The notes under the pieces: model-generated | Told to the model about the DNA's origin: nothing | What the model saw: only the letters and a program-made list of their open reading frames with translations | The model's database searches: none | In this document: piece by piece, positions 42,825 through 53,740 of the stretch | Position numbering within the stretch: position 1 is the stretch's first letter | How the letters are laid out: each line of letters begins with the position of its first letter | Assembly: GCF_008364795.1 (NCBI RefSeq) | Contig: NZ_VTTM01000007.1 | Coordinates: 186,001 to 250,000, forward strand | Reading direction: 5' to 3' | DNA: 64,000 bases | Origin: Azospirillum oryzae | Lineage (GTDB): Bacteria > Pseudomonadota > Alphaproteobacteria > Azospirillales > Azospirillaceae | Program-made: the position numbers and the translations under genes

Positions 42825-44843
42825 TCAGGCCTCCGCGATGTCGAGAACCAGCAGGTCGACGCCTTCCGACACCTGATCGCCCGCCGCGAAATTCACGGCG
42901 CTGACGGTGCCGGCGGCCGGGGCCTTGATGGTGTGCTCCATCTTCATGGCTTCCAGCAGCATCAGCGGCGCGCCGGCCTCGACGCTCTGGCCCGGCTCAA
43001 CCAGCACGCGGACCACGGTGCCCGGCATCGGCGCGGTCAGACGGCCGGAGCCGCCCTCCTGCTCCGCCGCGCGGGCGCTGGGGTCGTCCAGCGTCAGGCG
43101 CGATACCGCGCCGTCGATCAACACGGTGATGTCCAGCCCCTGCTGGACCACGGTGGCGCGGGTGCGCATGCCGTCCAGCGTCGCGGTCAGCAGGCCATCC
43201 ATCAGGCTGACCCCGGTGACCGGCATCGGCCTGCCGCCATCCACGGCGACCTCATAGCCGCCCTCCTGGCTATTGGCGGCCCGGAAATGCAGCGTCACCT
43301 CGCGCGCCGTATCGCCGTCCATCAGGCGCAGGTCGTAATGGTTCTCCTCGTTCAGCCGCCAGCCATTGGCGAGCAGCCAGGGCGAGTAACGGTCGGAACG
43401 GGCACGCAGGGCCGCCTGAGCCTCCTCCCGGCGCTTCAGCAGCACCGACAGGGATGCTGCGGCCAGCGCCTTGTCGGCCACCGGGGCCGGCGGCGGCAGC
43501 AGGTCGGCGCGGTGGCGCTCGATAAAGCCGGTGTCGATCTCCACCGCCTTGAAGGCCGGATGGCCGGCGATGGCGCCGAGGAAGCCGACATTGGTGGTGA
43601 CGCCGACCACCTCATACTCGGCCAGCGCCACCCGCAGGCGGCGCAGCGCGCTGTCGCGGTCCTCGTCCCAGACGATCAGCTTGGCGATCATCGGGTCGTA
43701 ATACATCGTCACCGAATCGCCCTCGCGGACACCGGTGTCGACGCGGACATGGTCGCTCTCGGTCGGCGGGCGCAGCCGGACCAGCTTGCCGATGGCCGGC
43801 AGGAAGTCGCGCTGCGGATCCTCGGCGTAGAGCCGCGCCTCGAAGGCATGGCCCCTACGGGTCAGCTGCTCCTGGCGCAGCGGCAGCTCCGCCCCGGCTG
43901 CCACACGAAGCTGCCACTCGACCAGATCGAGGCCGGTGATCTTCTCCGTCACCGGATGCTCCACCTGCAGGCGGGTGTTCATCTCGATGAAGTAGAAGCC
44001 GCCATCCTCATAGAGGAACTCGACGGTGCCGGCGCCGACATAGTTGACCGCCTTGGCGGCGGCGACCGCGGCCTCGCCCATGCGGCGGCGGAGATCGTCG
44101 GGCAGGTTGGGGGCCGGCGCCTCCTCGATCACCTTCTGGTGGCGGCGCTGGACCGAACAGTCGCGCTCGAACAGATAGACGCCGTTGCCGTGGGTGTCGC
44201 AGAAGACCTGGATTTCGACATGGCGCGGCCGGCCGAGATATTTCTCCAGCAGCAGGCTGTCGTCGCCGAAGGCCGCCTTGGCCTCGCGCTGGGCGCCCGC
44301 CACCGCATCGGCCAGTTCGGACGCCGCGCGCACCACGCGCATGCCCTTGCCGCCGCCGCCGGCCGACGCCTTGACCAGCACCGGGTAGCCGATGCGCTCG
44401 GCCTCCGCCGACAGGGTGGCGAAGTCCTGGTCGGTGCCGTGGTAGCCCGGCACCAGCGGCACGTCGGCATTCGCCATCAGCCGCTTGGATTCCGCCTTGG
44501 AGCCCATGACGCGGATCGCCTCGATCGGCGGGCCGATGAAGACGACACCGGCCTCCGCACAAGCCGCGGCGAAGCCGGCATTCTCCGACAGGAAGCCATA
44601 GCCGGGATGGATGGCCTGGGCACCCGTGCGCTTCGCCACGTCGAGGATGATTTCGCCGCGCAGATAGCTTTCGCCGACCGGGGCCGGGCCGATGCAGACG
44701 GCCTCGTCGGCCATCTGGACATGCATCGCCTTGGCGTCGGCCTCCGAATGGACGGCGACGGTCTTGATGCCCAGACGGCGGGCGGTGCGGATGACCCGGC
44801 AGGCGATTTCGCCGCGGTTGGCGATCAGGATCTTGTCGAACAT
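42825..44843 (-). CDS. mccA: 3-methylcrotonyl-CoA carboxylase, biotin-containing alpha subunit
   Basis: Carries the biotin carboxylase and biotin carrier functions of methylcrotonyl-CoA carboxylase. Over 672 residues: ATP-grasp carboxylase domain ([25 protein letters not shown] loop [24 protein letters not shown]), then the BT linker region and a C-terminal biotinyl domain with Lys634 in AMKMEHT. The neighbours (mccB, liuC, HMG-CoA lyase, ivd) decide for methylcrotonyl-CoA over propionyl- or acetyl-CoA. Also called liuD. Confidence 0.96.
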   Translation of the reverse strand: MFDKILIANRGEIACRVIRTARRLGIKTVAVHSEADAKAMHVQMADEAVCIGPAPVGESYLRGEIILDVAKRTGAQAIHPGYGFLSENAGFAAACAEAGVVFIGPPIEAIRVMGSKAESKRLMANADVPLVPGYHGTDQDFATLSAEAERIGYPVLVKASAGGGGKGMRVVRAASELADAVAGAQREAKAAFGDDSLLLEKYLGRPRHVEIQVFCDTHGNGVYLFERDCSVQRRHQKVIEEAPAPNLPDDLRRRMGEAAVAAAKAVNYVGAGTVEFLYEDGGFYFIEMNTRLQVEHPVTEKITGLDLVEWQLRVAAGAELPLRQEQLTRRGHAFEARLYAEDPQRDFLPAIGKLVRLRPPTESDHVRVDTGVREGDSVTMYYDPMIAKLIVWDEDRDSALRRLRVALAEYEVVGVTTNVGFLGAIAGHPAFKAVEIDTGFIERHRADLLPPPAPVADKALAAASLSVLLKRREEAQAALRARSDRYSPWLLANGWRLNEENHYDLRLMDGDTAREVTLHFRAANSQEGGYEVAVDGGRPMPVTGVSLMDGLLTATLDGMRTRATVVQQGLDITVLIDGAVSRLTLDDPSARAAEQEGGSGRLTAPMPGTVVRVLVEPGQSVEAGAPLMLLEAMKMEHTIKAPAAGTVSAVNFAAGDQVSEGVDLLVLDIAEA

Positions 44844-44848
44844 GTGGA

Positions 44849-45631
44849 TCAGCTCCGCCAGGACGGGGTGCGTTTGTCGAGGAAGGCGCCGACGCCCTCC
44901 TTGCCTTCGGCGCTGGCGCGCTGGCGGGCGATGCGCTCCGCCGTGTCGCGCACCACGTCGTCGGTCAGCGGCCGGCGAGCGACGGCGCGGATCAGCTCCT
45001 TGGCGGCGGTGACCGCCGTGGGGGCGCTGTCCATCAAGTTCTTGACCGTCTTCGCCACCGCCTCCTCCAGCCCGTCGGCATTGGTCAGCTCATGCAGCAG
45101 GCCGATGCGGTGGGCCTCCGCCGCGCTGAACCGTTCGCCGGTCAGGAAATAGCGGCGGCAGGCGCGCTCGCCGATGGCGGCGATGACATAGGGGCTGATG
45201 GCGGCGGGGATGATGCCCAGCCGCACCTCCGACAGGGCGAAGGTCGCGGTCTCGACGCCGATGGCGATGTCACAGGCCGAAACCAGTCCAACGCCGCCGC
45301 CGAAGGCCGGACCCTGCACCACGGCGACCGTCGGCTTCGGGCATTCGTCCAGCGTGCGCAGCATGGTGGCGAGCCCCATGGCATCGGCCAGATTCTCCGC
45401 ATGGGAGTAGCCGGCCATCTTCTTCATCCAGGACAAATCCGCCCCGGCCGAGAAGCTCTTGCCCACCCCGCGCAGCAGGACGACGCGCACCGCCGGATCC
45501 TCGCCCACCTGTCGGAAGGCGGATGTCAGGTCGGCGATGACCTGCTCGTTGAAGGCGTTGTGCACGTCGCCGCGGTTCATGGTGACGGTGGCGACGCCGG
45601 TGTCGGCAACCTCGATCAGAATGTCGCTCAT
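44849..45631 (-). CDS. liuC: Methylglutaconyl-CoA hydratase (enoyl-CoA hydratase family)
   Basis: Hydrates 3-methylglutaconyl-CoA to HMG-CoA. The 260-residue crotonase-fold protein has VTMNRGDVHNAFNE, the oxyanion-hole loops FSAGADLSWMKKM and VQGPAFGGGVGLVSACDIAIG, and SEVRLGIIPAAISPYV. The specific substrate is inferred from its place between mccB and mccA; by sequence alone it could be a general enoyl-CoA hydratase. 5 bp separate it from mccA and 11 bp from mccB. Confidence 0.9.
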   Translation of the reverse strand: MSDILIEVADTGVATVTMNRGDVHNAFNEQVIADLTSAFRQVGEDPAVRVVLLRGVGKSFSAGADLSWMKKMAGYSHAENLADAMGLATMLRTLDECPKPTVAVVQGPAFGGGVGLVSACDIAIGVETATFALSEVRLGIIPAAISPYVIAAIGERACRRYFLTGERFSAAEAHRIGLLHELTNADGLEEAVAKTVKNLMDSAPTAVTAAKELIRAVARRPLTDDVVRDTAERIARQRASAEGKEGVGAFLDKRTPSWRS

Positions 45632-45642
45632 GGCCGCCCCCA

Positions 45643-47250
45643 TCACATCCGGAAGACGCCGAAGGGCGTCTTCGGCACCGGCGCGTTCAGCGAGGCCGAC
45701 AGGCCGAGGCCCAGCACCATGCGGGTGTCGGCCGGGTCGATGATGCCGTCGTCCCACAGCCGGGCGCTGGCGTAATAGGCGTGGCTCTCGCGCTCGAACT
45801 GGGCGCGGATCGGCGCCTTCAGCGCCTCCTCGTCCTCGGCCGACCACGGCTTGCCCTGGGCTTCCATGGCGTCGCGCTTGACCTGGGCCAGCACGCCGGC
45901 CGCCTGCTCGCCGCCCATGACCGAGATGCGGGCGTTCGGCCACATCCACATGAAGCGCGGGCTGTAGGCGCGGCCACACATGCCGTAATTGCCGGCGCCA
46001 TAGCTGCCGCCGATGATGACGGTGAATTTCGGCACCTTGGCGCAGGCGACCGCGGTGACCAGCTTGGCGCCGTCCTTGGCGATGCCGCCGGCCTCGTATT
46101 TGCGGCCCACCATGAAGCCGGTGATGTTCTGCAGGAACACCAGCGGGATGCGGCGCTGGCAGCACAGCTCGACGAAATGGGCGCCCTTCAGGGCGGATTC
46201 GCTGAACAGGATGCCGTTGTTGGCGATGATGCCGACGGGATAGCCGAAGATATGGGCGAAGCCCGTTACCAGCGTCGTGCCGTAGAGCGGCTTGAACTCG
46301 TCGAAGCGGGAACCGTCGACCACCCGCGCGATCACCTCGCGCACGTCGAAGGGCTTGCGGGCGTCGCTGGGGATGACGCCGTACAGCTCGCGCGGGTCGA
46401 AGGCCGGTTCCTCCGGCTCGCGGAGATCGAGGTCGATGTGCTTGGCGCGATTCAGGTTCGACACCACGCGGCGCGCCATCGCCAGCGCATGGGCGTCGTT
46501 CATCGCGTAATGGTCGGTGACGCCGGAGGTGCGGGAATGCACATCGGCGCCGCCCAGATCCTCGGCCGACACCACCTCGCCGGTCGCCGCCTTCACCAGC
46601 GGCGGGCCGCCCAGGAAGATGGTGCCCTGGTTGCGGACGATGATCGCCTCGTCCGACATCGCCGGGACATAGGCGCCGCCGGCGGTGCAGCTTCCCATCA
46701 CCACGGCGATCTGCGGAATGCCCTCGGCCGACATGTTGGCCTGGTTGTAGAAGATGCGGCCGAAATGGTCGCGGTCGGGGAAGACCTCGTCCTGGTTCGG
46801 CAGGTTGGCGCCGCCGCTGTCGACCAGATAGATGCAGGGCAGGTTGTTCTGCTGCGCGATCTCCTGCGCCCGCAGGTGCTTCTTGACCGTCAACGGGTAA
46901 TAGGTACCGCCCTTCACCGTCGCGTCGTTGGCGACGATCATGCATTCCTGCCCGGCGACGCTGCCGATGCCGGCGATGATGCCGGCGGACGGGATGTCCT
47001 CGGCATAGACCCCGTCGGCGGCAAGCTGCGACAGCTCCAGAAACGGCGAGCCAACGTCGAGCAGCTGGCGGATGCGCTCGCGCGGCAGCAGCTTGCCGCG
47101 GGCGAGGTGCTTGTCGCGGGCCTTGGCGCCGCCGCCCTGCTGGATGGCGGCGACCTTCCGGCGCAGATCGTCGACCAGGGCCTGCATGGCGTCGGCGTTG
47201 GCCTGGAACTCGGCGGAGCGCGCGTTCAGGGCGCTCTTCAGGACGGTCAT
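45643..47250 (-). CDS. mccB: 3-methylcrotonyl-CoA carboxylase, carboxyltransferase beta subunit
   Basis: The carboxyltransferase half of methylcrotonyl-CoA carboxylase (535 residues). Two crotonase-like halves are visible: the N-half with [40 protein letters not shown] and [16 protein letters not shown], and the C-half with [28 protein letters not shown] and [17 protein letters not shown]. The SGGANLPNQ and CTAGGAY motifs are characteristic of MCC beta. Also called liuB. Confidence 0.96.
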   Translation of the reverse strand: MTVLKSALNARSAEFQANADAMQALVDDLRRKVAAIQQGGGAKARDKHLARGKLLPRERIRQLLDVGSPFLELSQLAADGVYAEDIPSAGIIAGIGSVAGQECMIVANDATVKGGTYYPLTVKKHLRAQEIAQQNNLPCIYLVDSGGANLPNQDEVFPDRDHFGRIFYNQANMSAEGIPQIAVVMGSCTAGGAYVPAMSDEAIIVRNQGTIFLGGPPLVKAATGEVVSAEDLGGADVHSRTSGVTDHYAMNDAHALAMARRVVSNLNRAKHIDLDLREPEEPAFDPRELYGVIPSDARKPFDVREVIARVVDGSRFDEFKPLYGTTLVTGFAHIFGYPVGIIANNGILFSESALKGAHFVELCCQRRIPLVFLQNITGFMVGRKYEAGGIAKDGAKLVTAVACAKVPKFTVIIGGSYGAGNYGMCGRAYSPRFMWMWPNARISVMGGEQAAGVLAQVKRDAMEAQGKPWSAEDEEALKAPIRAQFERESHAYYASARLWDDGIIDPADTRMVLGLGLSASLNAPVPKTPFGVFRM

Positions 47251-47292
47251 GCCGTCTTCCTCCCGGTTTGGCGGTCTTGATTGCTGAATGGG

Positions 47293-48426
47293 TTACTGAA
47301 CGAGCGCGCGGCTAATGACCAGCCGCTGGATGTCGCTGGTGCCCTCGTAGATCTGGCAGACCCGGACGTCGCGATAGATGCGCTCGACCGGGAAATCATT
47401 CAGATAGCCATAGCCGCCATGGATCTGGATGGCGTCGGAACAGACCTTCTCCGCCATCTCGGAGGCGAACAGCTTGGCCATCGCCGCTTCCTTCATGCAG
47501 GGCACCCCGGCATCGCGCAAGGATGCCGCATGCAGCACCATCTGGCGCGCCGCCTCCACGCGCGTCGCCATGTCGGCGAGGCGGAAGGCGATGGCCTGAT
47601 GCTGGATGATCGGCACGCCCATGCTCTGGCGCTCCTGGGCGTAGCGGATAGCGTGGTCCAGCGCCGCGCGCGCCATGCCGACCGACTGCGAGGCGATGCC
47701 GATGCGCCCGCCCTCAAGGTTCGCCAGCGCCACCCTGTAGCCGGCGCCTTCGGCCCCGAGCATCAGCTCGGCCGGAACCCGGCACTCCTCGAACACGATC
47801 TGGCAGGTGTCGGAGCAGTGCTGTCCCAGCTTCTCCTCCGTCCGCGCCACCTGATAGCCCGGCGTGTCCGTCGGCACGATGAAGGCGCTGAGCCCCTTCT
47901 TCCCCGCCGCCGGGTCGGTCACCGCAAAGACGATGGCGACATCGGCCTGCGAGCCGGAGGTAATGAACTGCTTGGTGCCGTTCAATACCCAGTGATCGCC
48001 GTCGCGCCGGGCGCGGGTCTTGATGGCGGAGGCATCGGACCCGGCCTGCGGTTCGGTCAGGCAGAAGGCGCCCAGCATCTCGCCGCGCGCCATCGGCTTC
48101 AGGAAGCGGTCCTTCTGGGCGTCGCTGCCGAACTTCAGGATCGGCATGCAGCCGACCGAATTGTGCACGCTCATGATGGTGGAGACCGCACCGTCACCGG
48201 CGGCGATCTCCTCGATGGCGAGCGCGTAGGCGACATGGTCGGTGGCGGCGCCGCCGAACTCCTCCGGCACCAGCATGCCCATCAGGCCGAGTTCGCCCAT
48301 CTCGGCGAGTTCCGCCTTGGGGAAGGCGCCGCTGCGGTCGCGCTCGGCGGCGGTCGGCGCGAGCCGGTCCTGCGCGAAGGCGCGGGCCATGTCGCGGACC
48401 ATGGTCTGTTCTTCGGTCAGGTGCAT
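47293..48426 (-). CDS. Acyl-CoA dehydrogenase
   Basis: A 377-residue FAD-dependent acyl-CoA dehydrogenase that donates electrons to ETF. It has [48 protein letters not shown] and the catalytic Glu361 in IYEGTSDIQ, the short/medium-chain position. The closing region differs from isovaleryl-CoA dehydrogenase, whose gene is separate in this operon, so its substrate is probably another short or branched acyl-CoA, for example from isoleucine or valine. The repeat at 48470-48590 separates it from the thiolase gene. Confidence 0.94.
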   Translation of the reverse strand: MHLTEEQTMVRDMARAFAQDRLAPTAAERDRSGAFPKAELAEMGELGLMGMLVPEEFGGAATDHVAYALAIEEIAAGDGAVSTIMSVHNSVGCMPILKFGSDAQKDRFLKPMARGEMLGAFCLTEPQAGSDASAIKTRARRDGDHWVLNGTKQFITSGSQADVAIVFAVTDPAAGKKGLSAFIVPTDTPGYQVARTEEKLGQHCSDTCQIVFEECRVPAELMLGAEGAGYRVALANLEGGRIGIASQSVGMARAALDHAIRYAQERQSMGVPIIQHQAIAFRLADMATRVEAARQMVLHAASLRDAGVPCMKEAAMAKLFASEMAEKVCSDAIQIHGGYGYLNDFPVERIYRDVRVCQIYEGTSDIQRLVISRALVQ

Positions 48427-48469
48427 CGGGCGTTTCCTCGGGCGATGGTTTTTGTTGGTGGCGTGCTGT

Positions 48470-48590
48470 GCCCCCTCCCCATCCCTCCCCCTCTTCGAGG
48501 GAGAGGGGGCAGGATGCTTGGCGGCGACACATAATGCGAAGCGGCGGCAGTCCCCTCTCCCGCGAAGCGGGGGAGGGTTAGGGAGGGGGC
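48470..48590. repeat. Double-hairpin GC-rich repeat, copy 2
   Basis: A 121-bp element with the same order of parts as 19968-20086: opening GCCCCCTCCCCATCCCTCCC, first hairpin, ~40-bp spacer with GCGGCAGT, second hairpin, closing GGGAGGGGGC. The spacers differ more than the hairpins. Confidence 0.75.
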
Positions 48591-48602
48591 AAGCGCCCCC
48601 CC

Positions 48603-49784
48603 TTACACCCGCTCCACCGCAATCGCCGTAGCCTCACCGCCGCCGATGCACAGCGACGCCACGCCGCGCTTCAGGTCGTACTTCTCCAGCGCCGCCAGCA
48701 GCGTCACGAGGATCCGCGCGCCCGAAGCCCCGATCGGATGACCGAGCGCGCAGGCGCCGCCATGGACGTTCACCTTGTCGTGCGGCAGGTCGAGATCGCG
48801 CATCGCCGCCATGGTCACCACGGCGAACGCCTCGTTGATCTCGAACAAATCCACATCGCGGGCCGACCAGCCCACCTTCTCGAACAGCTTCTGCATCGCG
48901 CCCACCGGAGCCGTCGTGAACAGCGCCGGCTGCTGGGCGTGGTTGGAATGGCCCTTGATCTCGGCGATCACGCGCAGGCCGCGCTTCTCCGCCTCGCTGC
49001 GGGTGGTGACGATCAGTGCCGCGCCGCCGTCGGAGATCGAAGAGGCATTGGCCGCCGTCACCGTGCCGTCCTTGGCGAAGGCCGGCTTCAACGTCGGGAT
49101 CTTCTTCGGATCGCCCTTGCCGGGCTGCTCGTCGGTGTCGACCAGCGTGTCGCCCTTGCGGCCCTTGACCAGAACCGGCGCGATCTCTGCCTTGAACGAG
49201 CCGTCCTCCACCGCCTTGCGGGCACGGTTCAGGCTTTCGATGGCATAGTTGTCCTGTGCCTCGCGGGTGAAGTTGTAGCTGCTGGCGCATTCCTCGGCGA
49301 AGGTGCCCATCAGGCGGCCCTTCTCGTAGGCATCCTCCAGACCGTCGAAGAACATGTGGTCCAGCACCTTGCCGTGGCCCATGCGATAGCCGGCGCGGGC
49401 GCGGTCCAGCAGGTAGGGGGCGTTCGACATGCTCTCCATGCCGCCTGCCACCACCACCTTGGCCGAACCGGCCTTGATGACGTCATGGGCGAACATCACC
49501 GCCCGCATGCCCGAGCCGCAGACCTTGGAGATGGTGGTGCAGCCCACCCCCTTCGGCAGCCCGGCACCCAGCGCCGCCTGACGCGCCGGGGCCTGGCCCA
49601 GACCGGCCGACAGCACGTTGCCCATGAACACCTCGTCCACCGCATCCGCGGCGAGGCCCGAGCGTTCCAGCGCCGCCTGGATGGCGACGGCGCCCAGCTG
49701 CGGGCTGGTCAGGCCCATGAGGTCGCCCTGGAAGCCACCCATCGGCGTGCGGACGGCGGCGGCGATGACGATGCTGTCGGTCAT
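48603..49784 (-). CDS. Acetyl-CoA acetyltransferase (thiolase)
   Basis: Thiolase (393 residues) that joins or cleaves acetyl-CoA/acetoacetyl-CoA. The catalytic residues stand at the classic places: nucleophile Cys89 ([10 protein letters not shown]), His349 ([10 protein letters not shown]) and Cys379 (LCIGGGEA), with INEAFA before. In this operon it likely splits acetoacetyl-CoA from the leucine pathway; it could equally supply PHA synthesis, as phaC is in the same genome. It lies 43 bp after ivd. Confidence 0.96.
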   Translation of the reverse strand: MTDSIVIAAAVRTPMGGFQGDLMGLTSPQLGAVAIQAALERSGLAADAVDEVFMGNVLSAGLGQAPARQAALGAGLPKGVGCTTISKVCGSGMRAVMFAHDVIKAGSAKVVVAGGMESMSNAPYLLDRARAGYRMGHGKVLDHMFFDGLEDAYEKGRLMGTFAEECASSYNFTREAQDNYAIESLNRARKAVEDGSFKAEIAPVLVKGRKGDTLVDTDEQPGKGDPKKIPTLKPAFAKDGTVTAANASSISDGGAALIVTTRSEAEKRGLRVIAEIKGHSNHAQQPALFTTAPVGAMQKLFEKVGWSARDVDLFEINEAFAVVTMAAMRDLDLPHDKVNVHGGACALGHPIGASGARILVTLLAALEKYDLKRGVASLCIGGGEATAIAVERV

Positions 49785-49827
49785 GGTGGTCGGTCCCTTT
49801 CCCTCGATGCCTTGTTGCCGAACCGCT

Positions 49828-51000
49828 TTACGCGGTCTCTTTGAACAGTTCGCGCCCGATCAGCATGCGGCGGATCTCGCTGGTGCCGGCGCCGATCTCG
49901 TAGAGCTTGGCGTCGCGCAGCAGGCGGCCGGTCGGGTACTCATTGATGTAGCCGTTGCCCCCCAGCGTTTGAATGGCCTCCAGCGCCATCCAGGTCGCCT
50001 TTTCGGCGGAGAACAGGATGGCGGCGGCGGCGTCCTTGCGGGTGGTCTCGCCGCGGTCACAGGCCTTGCAGACGGCGTACACATAGGCCTTGGCGGCGTT
50101 CATGATGGTGTACATGTCGGCCAGCTTGCCCTGCATCAGCTGGAACTCGCCGATGGACTGGCCGAACTGCTTGCGGTCGTGGACATAGGGAATCACCACG
50201 TCCATGCAGGCCTGCATGATGCCGAGCGGGCCGCCGGACAGCACCGCGCGCTCGTAATCGAGGCCCGACATCAGCACGTTCACGCCGCGGCCGACGCCGC
50301 CCAGGATGTTCTCCTCCGGCACTTCGCAGTCCTCGAACACCAGCTCGCCGGTGTTGGAGCCGCGCATGCCCAGCTTGTCCAGCTTCTGCGCCACCGAGAA
50401 GCCCTTGAAGCCCTTCTCCACCAGGAAGGCGGTGATGCCGCGCGGACCGGCGTTGATGTCGGTCTTGGCGTAGATCACCAGCGTGTCGGCGTCGGGGCCG
50501 TTGGTGATCCACATCTTGGTGCCGTTCAGGACGTAGCGGTCGCCCTTCTTCTCGGCCCGCAGCTTCATCGACACCACGTCCGACCCGGCGTTCGGCTCCG
50601 ACATCGCCAGCGCGCCGATATGCTCGCCGGAGATCAGCTTGGGCAGATAGCGGCGCTTCTGATCCTCGGTGCCGTTCTTGCGGATCTGGTTGACGCAGAG
50701 GTTGGAGTGCGCGCCGTAGCTCAAGCCCACCGAGGCCGAGGCGCGCGACACCTCCTCCATCGCCACGACATGCTCCAGATAGCCCATGCCGGCGCCGCCA
50801 TACTCCTCCTCGACCGTCACGCCGAGGATGCCGAGGTCGCCCATCTTGCGCCACAGCTCGTTTGGGAACTCGTTGGTGTGGTCGATCTCGGCGGCGCGGG
50901 GGGCGATCTCGTTGGCGGCGAAGCTCCGCACCGAATCGCGCAGCATGTCGGCCGACTCGCCGAGGTCGAAATTCAGGCTGGGGTACTGGTTGGACAGCAT
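49828..51000 (-). CDS. ivd: Isovaleryl-CoA dehydrogenase
   Basis: Oxidises isovaleryl-CoA to 3-methylcrotonyl-CoA, the entry step of this pathway. The 390-residue flavoprotein has [29 protein letters not shown], and the catalytic Glu250 in the [13 protein letters not shown] loop, the position special to isovaleryl-CoA dehydrogenases, while the usual C-terminal site reads [11 protein letters not shown]. The ATG at 51000 is chosen for GGGGAG ~11 nt upstream. First gene of the leucine operon; a perfect palindrome lies 39 bp before its start. Also called liuA. Confidence 0.96.
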   Translation of the reverse strand: MLSNQYPSLNFDLGESADMLRDSVRSFAANEIAPRAAEIDHTNEFPNELWRKMGDLGILGVTVEEEYGGAGMGYLEHVVAMEEVSRASASVGLSYGAHSNLCVNQIRKNGTEDQKRRYLPKLISGEHIGALAMSEPNAGSDVVSMKLRAEKKGDRYVLNGTKMWITNGPDADTLVIYAKTDINAGPRGITAFLVEKGFKGFSVAQKLDKLGMRGSNTGELVFEDCEVPEENILGGVGRGVNVLMSGLDYERAVLSGGPLGIMQACMDVVIPYVHDRKQFGQSIGEFQLMQGKLADMYTIMNAAKAYVYAVCKACDRGETTRKDAAAAILFSAEKATWMALEAIQTLGGNGYINEYPTGRLLRDAKLYEIGAGTSEIRRMLIGRELFKETA

Positions 51001-51038
51001 GGACGTATCGCTCCCCTGGGAAATCATCCGTTCTTTGA

Positions 51039-51056
51039 CCATACGTTACCGTATGG
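51039..51056. promoter_or_regulatory. Palindromic operator before ivd
   Basis: CCATACG-TTAC-CGTATGG, a perfect 7-bp inverted repeat 39 bp before the ivd ATG. Its position suits a repressor of the leucine operon. The regulator gene is not in the window. Confidence 0.55.
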
Positions 51057-51300
51057 CGAGGCCGGTGGCAAGGGGGAAGCTGAGACGGCCGAAAACCCAT
51101 TGAGCTTCAGGGGATTGGCCCCGCCGCACATCTGCCGCACGTTTCCGCATCGTGGAAGAAACCGGGGGTGCGCCGATTTTCCCCAATCTTTTCAAGGCTG
51201 CCATGCATGTTGAATACTGTATTCCAGCCTGGGGAAGGCCGTTATAAGAGAAGCCAGGGCGTTATGTCCGGCCAGCACCATCGATTTGGGGGACCAACCA

Positions 51301-52308
51301 ATGATTCGCGTGCCTCGCCCGAACCTGGACGGCTTCACCATGGCCCTGGTGGCGACCGTCGGTCTGGCGACCGTTCTTCCGGTGCATGGGCAGTTCGCCC
51401 AGGGCGTGCATTGGCTGGCGGAGGCGGCCATCGCGCTGCTGTTCTTCCTGCACGGCGCCCGGCTGCCGCGGGAAGAGGTGGTGGCGGGCATGGCGCATTG
51501 GCGCCTGCATCTGCTGATCTTCAGCCTGACCTTCGTCGCCTTCCCGCTGATCGGCTGGGCCGTGGTGGAAACGCTGCCGCACAGCCTGCTGCCGCCGGCC
51601 CTGGCGATCGGGGTGCAGTTCCTCTGCCTGCTGCCCTCCACCGTCCAGTCCTCCATCGCCTTCACCTCGATGGCGCGGGGCAACGTGGCGGCTGCGGTGT
51701 GCAGTTCCACCCTGTCCAACATCTCCGGCATCCTGATGACGCCGCTGCTGGTGGCGCTGTTCCTGAAGGTGCAGGGGGCGGCGCTGTCGCTCGACACGCT
51801 GCAGACCATCGCGGCGCAGCTTCTGCTGCCCTTCGTCGCCGGGCAACTGCTGCGGCGCTGGGTCGGTGCCTGGGCGGCGCGGCACAAGACGATGCTGCGG
51901 TTTACCGACCGTAGCTCGATCCTGCTGGTCGTCTATCTCGCTTTCAGCGAGGCGGTGGTGAACGGCCTGTGGCATCAGGTGCCGCCGTCGGCGCTGGGCA
52001 TGGTGGTGCTGATCGACTGCGCCATCTTGGGCGTCTTCCTGATCGGCACGACGCTGCTCAGCCGCCGCCTGGGCTTCTCCCGCGCCGACGAGGCGGTGAT
52101 CGTCTTCTGCGGCTCCAAGAAATCGCTGGTCAGCGGCGTGCCGATGGCCGGCGTCCTGTTCGCCCCGGCCACCGCCGGTCTGGTTCTGCTGCCGGTGATG
52201 GTGTTCCACCAGATCCAGCTGATGGTCGGCGCCGTCCTGGCCCGCCGCTACGCCGACGAGAGCGCGGCCAAGGACGAGGCGAGGGACGCCCTGCCGGCGA
52301 CGTCGTGA
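51301..52308 (+). CDS. BASS-family (bile acid:sodium symporter-like) transporter
   Basis: A 335-residue inner-membrane protein with about ten hydrophobic segments, of the SBF-like (BASS) family. Characteristic parts are LAEAAIALLFFLHGARLP, FLCLLPSTVQSSIAFTSMARGNVAAA and FCGSKKSLVSGVPMA, the crossover motifs with the PSTVQSS and GSKKS signatures. Members move organic anions with sodium; the true substrate here is unknown. The ATG at 51301 has GGGGGA ~8 nt upstream. Divergent from ivd; converges after 13 bp with the next gene. Confidence 0.92.
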   Translation: MIRVPRPNLDGFTMALVATVGLATVLPVHGQFAQGVHWLAEAAIALLFFLHGARLPREEVVAGMAHWRLHLLIFSLTFVAFPLIGWAVVETLPHSLLPPALAIGVQFLCLLPSTVQSSIAFTSMARGNVAAAVCSSTLSNISGILMTPLLVALFLKVQGAALSLDTLQTIAAQLLLPFVAGQLLRRWVGAWAARHKTMLRFTDRSSILLVVYLAFSEAVVNGLWHQVPPSALGMVVLIDCAILGVFLIGTTLLSRRLGFSRADEAVIVFCGSKKSLVSGVPMAGVLFAPATAGLVLLPVMVFHQIQLMVGAVLARRYADESAAKDEARDALPATS

Positions 52309-52321
52309 TCGCCCCTTCCCC

Positions 52322-53740
52322 CTACTCCTCCGCGAACTCTCCGGTCGCGGCCATGATGGCGGTGCGGAGCTGGTCGGCCTTGGCGGGGCCGGCGACCAAT
52401 TCCAGCAGGCGCAGGGCGTAGAACAGGTTGATCTCCGCCGTTTCCGCATCGTCCGGGTCGCCGGCCGCCTTGGGATACTGCGCCAGCAGGGCGTGCGCCC
52501 GCGCCATCAGTCCTTTTTCCATCGACGTCATCGCGGTCTTCAGCGGCTCGTGCAGGCCGAGCGCGTCGGCCAGCCCCTCGCAGCGCCGCAGCGCGCGGGC
52601 GTGGTCCTCGGCCGCCGCCTGGGCGTCCTCGTCCACCGCGGCAGGGCGGCCATTCCCGGCCGGGGCCGCGACGGCGGTCAGGATGCCGCCGGACGCGGTG
52701 TCGAGCACGGTGCCGGTCACCATGGTCCGCACCGCCGTCTTCACCGCCTCCAGCCGTTCGCGATAGACCGGCTCGGCCAGGAAATCCATGACGGCGGAAG
52801 TGGTGTTGACGCTGGCGACCAGCCGTTCGGCGATGGCGATGGCCTCCTCCGGCGCGATGGCGGCGGCGGCCACGCCCGGTCCGGCGCTGTAGCCGTTGCC
52901 GTCCAGCCGGGCCGAGCGTTCCTCCAGATTGGTGACCACCAGCCCGCTCAGCTGGGCGAAGATCACCGGCTGCTCGCACCGCGCCTTGCCGAAATCCAGA
53001 TCGTTCAGCACCGTCAGCAGGTCGGCCGGGTTCGCCATGCGTGAGGCGGCGACCAGCAGCAGGTAATAGACCAGCCCGGTGGATTGCCGCGCCACCGCCT
53101 GGACCGCCTGCTCGATGACGCCGACATGCTCGTCCTCGAAGGCCGGCAGCGGCTTCGGCACCAGCGCGTCCTTCAGCGATTCCACCGTCAGCCCGATCTC
53201 CAGGAAGGCGGCGACGTCCAGCACCTGCCGCTGCAGATCCTCGTCGCCATGCAGCACGCGCCACAGCGCATGCCGGGCGCCGTCCTGCTCCACCGCCCCC
53301 CGAATGGCCTGGGCGGCCATCGGCCACAGCCGGCGCCCGATGTTGCGCAGCGCGTTGAGATTGCCGGGCGCCGTCTCCTGCACCTGCCGGTCGAGCTGGT
53401 CGATCAGGGCGGTGTCGCCGCACTCCGTCACCAGCTTCCACACCGGGTCGATCACCCGCCGCTCGATGCGGCCCAGCGGCACGTCGACGCCGCTGAAGCT
53501 TTCCAGCACATCCTCGAACGGCATGCACAGAACGCGTTTCAGCGTCGGGCGGCGGTTGGGGCGCACCTGGACCAGCCGCGGACGGATGGCGGCGAAGGTC
53601 TGGCGCACGTCGGGATGGTCGCGCACCCGCTCCAGCAGGCGGACCACCTCGATGAACTTGTCCTCGGGAATGTCGAACAGCCGGGTCTCCAGCCCCGGCA
53701 AACGGTCCACCTGCCCCTTTTTCTCCGCCCCGCCGGTCAT
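52322..53740 (-). CDS. Hypothetical cytosolic protein, second gene of an unknown operon
   Basis: A 472-residue, mainly helical protein without signal peptide or membrane segment. Distinct stretches are LPGLETRLFDIPEDKFIEVVRLLERV, RPTLKRVLCMPFEDVLESFSGVDVPLGRIERRVIDPVW and YYLLLVAASRMANPADLLTVLNDLDFG. It overlaps the upstream gene by ATGA and must be cotranslated with it. I recognise no domain. Leucine-rich helical repeats of about 35-40 residues may be present, suggesting a scaffold, but this is not clear. Confidence 0.75.
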   Translation of the reverse strand: MTGGAEKKGQVDRLPGLETRLFDIPEDKFIEVVRLLERVRDHPDVRQTFAAIRPRLVQVRPNRRPTLKRVLCMPFEDVLESFSGVDVPLGRIERRVIDPVWKLVTECGDTALIDQLDRQVQETAPGNLNALRNIGRRLWPMAAQAIRGAVEQDGARHALWRVLHGDEDLQRQVLDVAAFLEIGLTVESLKDALVPKPLPAFEDEHVGVIEQAVQAVARQSTGLVYYLLLVAASRMANPADLLTVLNDLDFGKARCEQPVIFAQLSGLVVTNLEERSARLDGNGYSAGPGVAAAAIAPEEAIAIAERLVASVNTTSAVMDFLAEPVYRERLEAVKTAVRTMVTGTVLDTASGGILTAVAAPAGNGRPAAVDEDAQAAAEDHARALRRCEGLADALGLHEPLKTAMTSMEKGLMARAHALLAQYPKAAGDPDDAETAEINLFYALRLLELVAGPAKADQLRTAIMAATGEFAEE

